A stretch of DNA of 10,965 nucleotides. It comes from SAR324 cluster bacterium. Lineage in GTDB: Bacteria > SAR324 > JACQKK01. Of the stretch, positions 7,811-10,965 are shown piece by piece. The position numbers were made by a program, and so were the translations under genes. Each line of letters begins with the position of its first letter. Positions within the stretch are counted from its first letter, which is position 1. The notes beneath the pieces were generated by a model. That model was given only the letters and a program-made list of their open reading frames with translations, did not search any database and was not told the origin of the DNA. Where the stretch lies: contig JAPUJL010000493.1 in the NCBI GenBank assembly GCA_027296185.1, forward strand, positions 1 through 10,965. The letters are read 5' to 3'.

Positions 7811-8845
7811 ATGAACCTCATCCGAATCCTCGCTGCATTTATCTTCTATGCCGCTCTGGTGCTGGCGGTGCCCGGCGCGTCATCGGCCGATCCGCTGGAG
7901 GACGGCACCGCCGCCTTCGATGCCGGGGATTATGCCCGCGCCCTGGAGTTGCTGACCCCGCTGGCGGAGGGGGGCGATCCCGAGGCGGCGTTTCGCCTGG
8001 GGGCCCTTTACCAAAAGGGATGGGGCGCCGCGCAGGACTACGAGGAGGGCGTCCGCTGGTACCGCCGCGGCGCCGAGGGGGGGCACCCGGTGGCCCAGCA
8101 CATGCTGGGGCTGGCCTACCTCAACGGCCAGGGGGTGGAGCCCGATCCCGCCGCGGCGGTGCGCTGGTGGCACCGGGCCGCGGAGCAGGGCTTCGTCGAT
8201 GCCCAGTTCATGCTCGGCATCGCCGTCCTCTCGGGCACGGGCACCGCGCGGGACAGCGGCGCGGCCCTCCGCTGGCTGAAGACCGCGGCGGAGCAAGGGC
8301 ACCTCAACGCCCAGATCAACCTGGGCCGCCTCTACGAGGAGGGCGCCCGCGTCCCCCGGGATTTGGCGGAATCCGTCCGTTGGTTCCGCATGGCCGCCGA
8401 GCAGGGCGACCCGGAACTTCAGCTCCAGCTCGGCATGAAGTACGCCGAGGGCGGCGGCGTGGCGCGGGACCCCGCCGAAGCGGTGCGCTGGTGGCGCCTC
8501 GCCGCGGAGCAGGGCCTGCCCCAGGCCGCCTATCAACTGGCGCGGAGCTATCTGCGCGGGGAAGGCATCGCCAAAGACGAGGCCCAGGCGGCGCGCTGGT
8601 TCCGCCCCGTGGCGGAGCAGGGCGTGCCCCAGGCCCAGGAACAGTTGGGGCGGCTTTACCGGGACGGGCGGGGAGTGGGGCAAGACGGCGCGCAGGCGGC
8701 CGAATGGTTCTACCAGGCGGGCATGGGGTATCTGGAGCAAGGCCGGCGCGACGACGCCCAACTGATGCTCGAGGAAATCCGCAAGATCGACCCGGACCAT
8801 CCCCACGGAGCGGCCCTGCTCGAGGCCCTCAGCGCCACCAGCTGA
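7811..8845 (+). CDS. Secreted Sel1-repeat (TPR-like) protein
   Basis: A 344-residue protein with an N-terminal Sec signal (MNLIRIL then a hydrophobic core, likely cut after Ala26 in ASSA-DP), so it should be periplasmic or exported. After a short helical region (27-55) come seven Sel1-like repeats in exact 36-residue register: 56-91, 92-127, 128-163, 164-199, 200-235, 236-271 and about 272-307. The first six end in AEGG, AEQG or a close match, and the seventh is degenerate. The C-terminus (308-344) looks like one further TPR-type helical pair. Sel1 proteins form superhelical scaffolds for protein-protein contacts; the partner cannot be inferred and no catalytic residues are expected. The start is the ATG at 7811 with GGAG four bases upstream. 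It follows the TesA-like gene after 149 bases containing hairpins, so it may be separately transcribed. Confidence 0.93.
   Translation: MNLIRILAAFIFYAALVLAVPGASSADPLEDGTAAFDAGDYARALELLTPLAEGGDPEAAFRLGALYQKGWGAAQDYEEGVRWYRRGAEGGHPVAQHMLGLAYLNGQGVEPDPAAAVRWWHRAAEQGFVDAQFMLGIAVLSGTGTARDSGAALRWLKTAAEQGHLNAQINLGRLYEEGARVPRDLAESVRWFRMAAEQGDPELQLQLGMKYAEGGGVARDPAEAVRWWRLAAEQGLPQAAYQLARSYLRGEGIAKDEAQAARWFRPVAEQGVPQAQEQLGRLYRDGRGVGQDGAQAAEWFYQAGMGYLEQGRRDDAQLMLEEIRKIDPDHPHGAALLEALSATS
7976..8731 (+). repeat. Seven in-register 108-base Sel1 coding repeats
   Basis: The Sel1 array is visible at DNA level as a 108-base period, marked by recurrences of sequences close to GCGGAGCAGGGC at each repeat boundary from the second to the sixth repeat. 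Repeats are clearly diverged in third positions, so the array is old rather than a recent tandem expansion. Confidence 0.85.
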
Positions 8846-8932
8846 GCGGCTCATCCCCGCGGGCGGATGCGTTCCCGCTGCGAATTTCCGCTCCGCCTCC
8901 CGCCCGGCCATTTCAAGCGCACCCTCCCGGCG

Positions 8933-8961
8933 CTGGCAACCGAGCGCGTTCGTGGTAGAAC
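8933..8961 (+). promoter_or_regulatory. Possible sigma-70-like promoter for the DUF1330 gene
   Basis: CTGGCA (8933-8938) and TAGAAC (8956-8961) are separated by 17 bases and each match the consensus at 4 of 6 positions. They lie in the 194-base gap between the Sel1 and DUF1330 genes and would give a leader of about 70 bases. Weak, but the best candidate in this gap. Confidence 0.3.
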
Positions 8962-9026
8962 CGCCCGACGTGCTGAGTCCATCTGCCACGACGGCCGATC
9001 CGCGGCGTGGCCGAACCCCTTTCACC

Positions 9027-9032
9027 GGAGGA
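9027..9032 (+). promoter_or_regulatory. Strong ribosome binding site of the DUF1330 gene
   Basis: GGAGGA lies 7 bases before the ATG at 9040, a near-ideal Shine-Dalgarno sequence. It rules out an in-frame upstream start at 9007, which would place the site inside the coding region. Confidence 0.8.
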
Positions 9033-9039
9033 AACCCCG

Positions 9040-9330
9040 ATGGCAGCCTACCTGATCGTCAACGTGAAGATTTCCAACCCCGAAGCCTACCAGGAGTACC
9101 GCAACCGGGTGCCGGGGGTGTTCAAGCAGTTCGGCGGCAAGGCCATCGTCCGTTCCCCCGAGTACGAAACCTGGGAGGGCACCAGCGACTTCGCTCAGGT
9201 GGTGGTGCTGGAGTTTCCGAGCATGGACCAGGCGCGGGCCTTCTGGAACTCGGAGGAATACAAGCCCGTCAAGGCCCTGCGCCAAGGGCACGCCGAGCTC
9301 ACCGTGATCGCCGTGGAGGGCGCCGCCTGA
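9040..9330 (+). CDS. DUF1330 family protein
   Basis: A 96-residue cytoplasmic protein, the usual length for the DUF1330 family, which adopts a dimeric alpha/beta-barrel (ferredoxin-like) fold. Seen features that fit the family are the opening AAYLIVNVKI strand, an AYQEYRNRVPG helix, GGKAIVR, a WEGTSDFAQVVVLEFPS strand ending in the typical EFPS, then ARAFWNSEEYKPVKALRQG and a final hydrophobic strand. No biochemical function is established for the family. The strong Shine-Dalgarno and its own candidate promoter suggest it is well expressed and independent of the Sel1 gene. The gap of 167 bases to the next gene contains only weak GC-rich dyads and no clear terminator. Confidence 0.93.
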   Translation: MAAYLIVNVKISNPEAYQEYRNRVPGVFKQFGGKAIVRSPEYETWEGTSDFAQVVVLEFPSMDQARAFWNSEEYKPVKALRQGHAELTVIAVEGAA

Positions 9331-9470
9331 CCCGGGCGCCGATCCTGCGCGGAGCCGCCGGGGACTATTCCACGCCCGCCGCAAGCGCGTGAGGTACCGC
9401 ACGGCGCGATGCACGGCTCCATGGCAGTCTGGGTGAGGATGACCCACGGGGGATAGGGGGCGCATCCGCC

Positions 9471-9488
9471 GCGCGGCCCGCGCCGCGC
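9471..9488 (+). other. GC-rich stem-loop at the hydrolase start
   Basis: GCGCGGC (9471-9477) and GCCGCGC (9482-9488) form a perfect 7-base-pair stem with a CCGC loop, ending 9 bases before the ATG at 9498. It occupies the region where a ribosome binding site would normally be, and no purine-rich site is otherwise visible. It could restrain translation, or be chance in a GC-rich stretch. Confidence 0.35.
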
Positions 9489-9497
9489 CGAGCTTCC

Positions 9498-10772
9498 ATG
9501 AACCCCTTGTTCAATCACGCCACGCGCCTCTCCGTCCGCCATAAAGAATCGGGGGAAAACTCGCGGTTCAATTTTTCCGGCGGCAGCTTTTCCGAGTACG
9601 CGGCCCAGACCCGGGCCAAGATCGCCCATGCCCGCGCAAATGCGGGCTGGTGCGCCGATCCTCGGCTCGTGGACTGGAACGCGCCCTTCGAGTGCAGCCC
9701 GGAGGCGCCCGGCTTTTGCAATGACTCCGGGGAGTGGCAGGCCGAGCGGGACTACCGCGAGTTCCGCAACGCGGACGGCCGGGCGGAGAACGGGGTGCTG
9801 CTGATCCACGGCCTGACCGATTCTCCCTTTCTCGTGCGCGACCTGGCACGGTACTTCGTCCAGCGGCGGGGGTTTCTGGCGCGGGCGGTGCTGCTGCCCG
9901 GCCACGGCACGGTGCCGGGGGACCTGCTGCAGGTGCGCTGGCGGGAGTGGGCCAAGGCCGTGCGCTTCGGAATCGACAGCATGCGGGGCGAGGTGCGCCG
10001 CCTGTACCTGGCCGGATTCTCCGCCGGCGCGGCGCTGGCGGTGCTGGCAGCGCTGGAGGAGCCGCGGGTGGACGGACTGCTGCTCTTCTCTCCGGCGCTG
10101 CGGGTGAGCCCCATGGCCGCCCTCGCGGGGCTGCACAAAATCTACAGCTGGGCGCTGCCGGAGGCCCGGTGGCTCGCGCTGCACGAGGACCGGGACCCGG
10201 TCAAATACGAGTCGTTCGCGAATAACGCCGTGGTCGAGGTGCTCCGCCTGACCGTCGAGGTGCGCCGCAAACTGTCCGGCGCCTCGCTGACGGCCCCGGT
10301 GTTCGTGGCCCAGAGCGAGGGGGACGCGACCACCAGCACGCGGGAGGCGTTGCGCTTCTTCCGCAATCACAACGATCCCCACAGCCGCATGCTGCTGTTC
10401 GTGCGTTCGGCGGGCAGCGGCGGCTACGTGGACCGCATCCGCCGCATCAGCGCCACGGCACCCGCTCTGCGCGATCCGGGCGGGCGCATCATGAGCTTCG
10501 CCCACATCTGCCTGCCGGTGCACCCGCTGAATCCGCACTATGGGCGGCAGGGGGATTACCGCGACTGCCTGCACTACGAGGGCAGCAGCGGCCGGTTCGC
10601 GGATATGCTGCGCATCTGCTGCAGCGACGATCTCTTTGCCGCGGAGCCCAACGCGGCCTACGGCGAAATGGATCAGCTTTCCGAGCGGGTCGTCCTGCGT
10701 CGCCTCACCTACAATCCCCACTTCGACCGCATGACCGAGGCCATCGACGGGTTCCTCGCGGGTCTCGCATAA
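9498..10772 (+). CDS. Alpha/beta hydrolase, carboxylesterase-like
   Basis: A 424-residue serine hydrolase, apparently cytoplasmic as no signal or membrane segment is evident. After an N-terminal extension of about 95 residues the core begins with the strand and oxyanion turn LLIHGLTDSP (101-110), followed by LLPGHGT (132-138). The nucleophile is probably Ser175 in GFSAG, the acid Asp276 in SEGDATTS, and the base His336 in SFAHICLPVHP. The C-terminal part contains NPHYG, GDYRDCLHY and RRLTYNPHFD, which I recall from related gammaproteobacterial hydrolases. Substrate is unknown: a short-chain ester or lipid is plausible. The ATG at 9498 has no clear Shine-Dalgarno and sits 9 bases after a GC-rich hairpin. 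The gene ends 27 bases from the convergent ABC ATPase gene. Family call secure, substrate not. Confidence 0.9.
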   Translation: MNPLFNHATRLSVRHKESGENSRFNFSGGSFSEYAAQTRAKIAHARANAGWCADPRLVDWNAPFECSPEAPGFCNDSGEWQAERDYREFRNADGRAENGVLLIHGLTDSPFLVRDLARYFVQRRGFLARAVLLPGHGTVPGDLLQVRWREWAKAVRFGIDSMRGEVRRLYLAGFSAGAALAVLAALEEPRVDGLLLFSPALRVSPMAALAGLHKIYSWALPEARWLALHEDRDPVKYESFANNAVVEVLRLTVEVRRKLSGASLTAPVFVAQSEGDATTSTREALRFFRNHNDPHSRMLLFVRSAGSGGYVDRIRRISATAPALRDPGGRIMSFAHICLPVHPLNPHYGRQGDYRDCLHYEGSSGRFADMLRICCSDDLFAAEPNAAYGEMDQLSERVVLRRLTYNPHFDRMTEAIDGFLAGLA

Positions 10773-10799
10773 AGCGCCGAGTCACCACATGCGCGCAGC

Positions 10800-10965
10800 T
10801 CAGCCTTCCGGCGCCGCGGCGTAGCACTTGGCCCAGTGGTTGGGCCCCTGGTCGAACGGCGGAGGATACTCCGCCGGGCAATCCCGCCGCAGGCGCGGAT
10901 CTTCGGTGTCCCGAAAGACCGGGCAGCGGGGATGAAAATGGCAGCCCGGCGGCGGGGTAATGGGC
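10800..10965 (-). CDS. Peptide (Opp/Dpp-type) ABC transporter ATPase, C-terminal fragment
   Basis: On the minus strand a frame open from the right edge ends at the TGA complementary to 10800-10802, giving 54 visible residues. They match the C-terminal oligopeptide/dipeptide extension of Opp/Dpp-family ATPases: PPPGCHFHPRCP is the classic signature, followed by conserved cysteines (residues 8, 14, 29 and 47 of the fragment) and an AEYPPPF segment. Such ATPases power uptake of peptides, nickel or related solutes together with two permeases, a binding protein and often a second ATPase. None of these lies to the left, so the rest of the operon must be to the right. The cysteine pattern is compatible with the iron-sulfur cluster reported in some DppD-type ATPases. 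It is convergent with the hydrolase gene. Walker motifs are outside the window, so the specific transporter cannot be named. Confidence 0.88.
   Translation of the reverse strand, partial: PITPPPGCHFHPRCPVFRDTEDPRLRRDCPAEYPPPFDQGPNHWAKCYAAAPEG

Noticed and set aside
9331..9363. Imperfect hairpin (CCCGG with CCGGG) immediately after the DUF1330 stop
   Set aside because: It has a bulged stem and long loop with no T-run; such dyads are frequent by chance at this GC content.
9195..10721. 508-codon minus-strand frame over the DUF1330 and hydrolase genes
   Set aside because: It crosses two unrelated genes and an intergenic gap, has low-complexity composition and no family signature. It is a GC-bias artefact.

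Overview
The window is high-GC, densely coded bacterial chromosome. Gene content and the E. coli-like TesA and alpha/beta hydrolase sequences suggest a proteobacterium, most likely a high-GC gammaproteobacterium. That placement is an inference from protein style; no rRNA or other taxonomic marker is present. I see no tRNA or rRNA gene, CRISPR array, insertion sequence, integrase, attachment site or replication origin.

Layout. (1) Positions 2-3916, plus strand: the 3' part of a very large gene (1304 codons visible, start off the left edge) for a protein I cannot assign to any family. It has long helical, coiled-coil-like stretches between two compact-looking ends. (2) 3987-5699, minus strand, convergent with the first gene: an IlvD/Edd-family dehydratase of the sugar-acid (arabinonate/xylonate) type with every expected active-site residue. 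(3) A 118-base divergent spacer. (4) 5818-6909, plus strand: SerC-like phosphoserine aminotransferase, followed closely by (5) 6954-7661, a TesA-like GDSL esterase/thioesterase with a probable lipoprotein-type signal. (6) 7811-8845: a secreted protein of seven 36-residue Sel1 repeats. (7) 9040-9330: a small DUF1330 protein with a strong Shine-Dalgarno sequence. (8) 9498-10772: an alpha/beta hydrolase. (9) 10800-10965, minus strand: the C-terminal end of an Opp/Dpp-type peptide ABC transporter ATPase, running off the right edge and convergent with the hydrolase.

How the genes relate. No single pathway joins them. serC and the TesA-like gene probably share a transcript. The dehydratase has no visible sugar transporter, kinase or aldolase partner. 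The rest look like separate housekeeping, envelope or accessory genes. I find no convincing multi-gene novel system. The best candidates for something undescribed are the giant unassigned protein, a SerC that departs from the E. coli form at a cofactor-stacking position, and a pair of overlapping, mutually exclusive inverted repeats upstream of the Sel1 gene.
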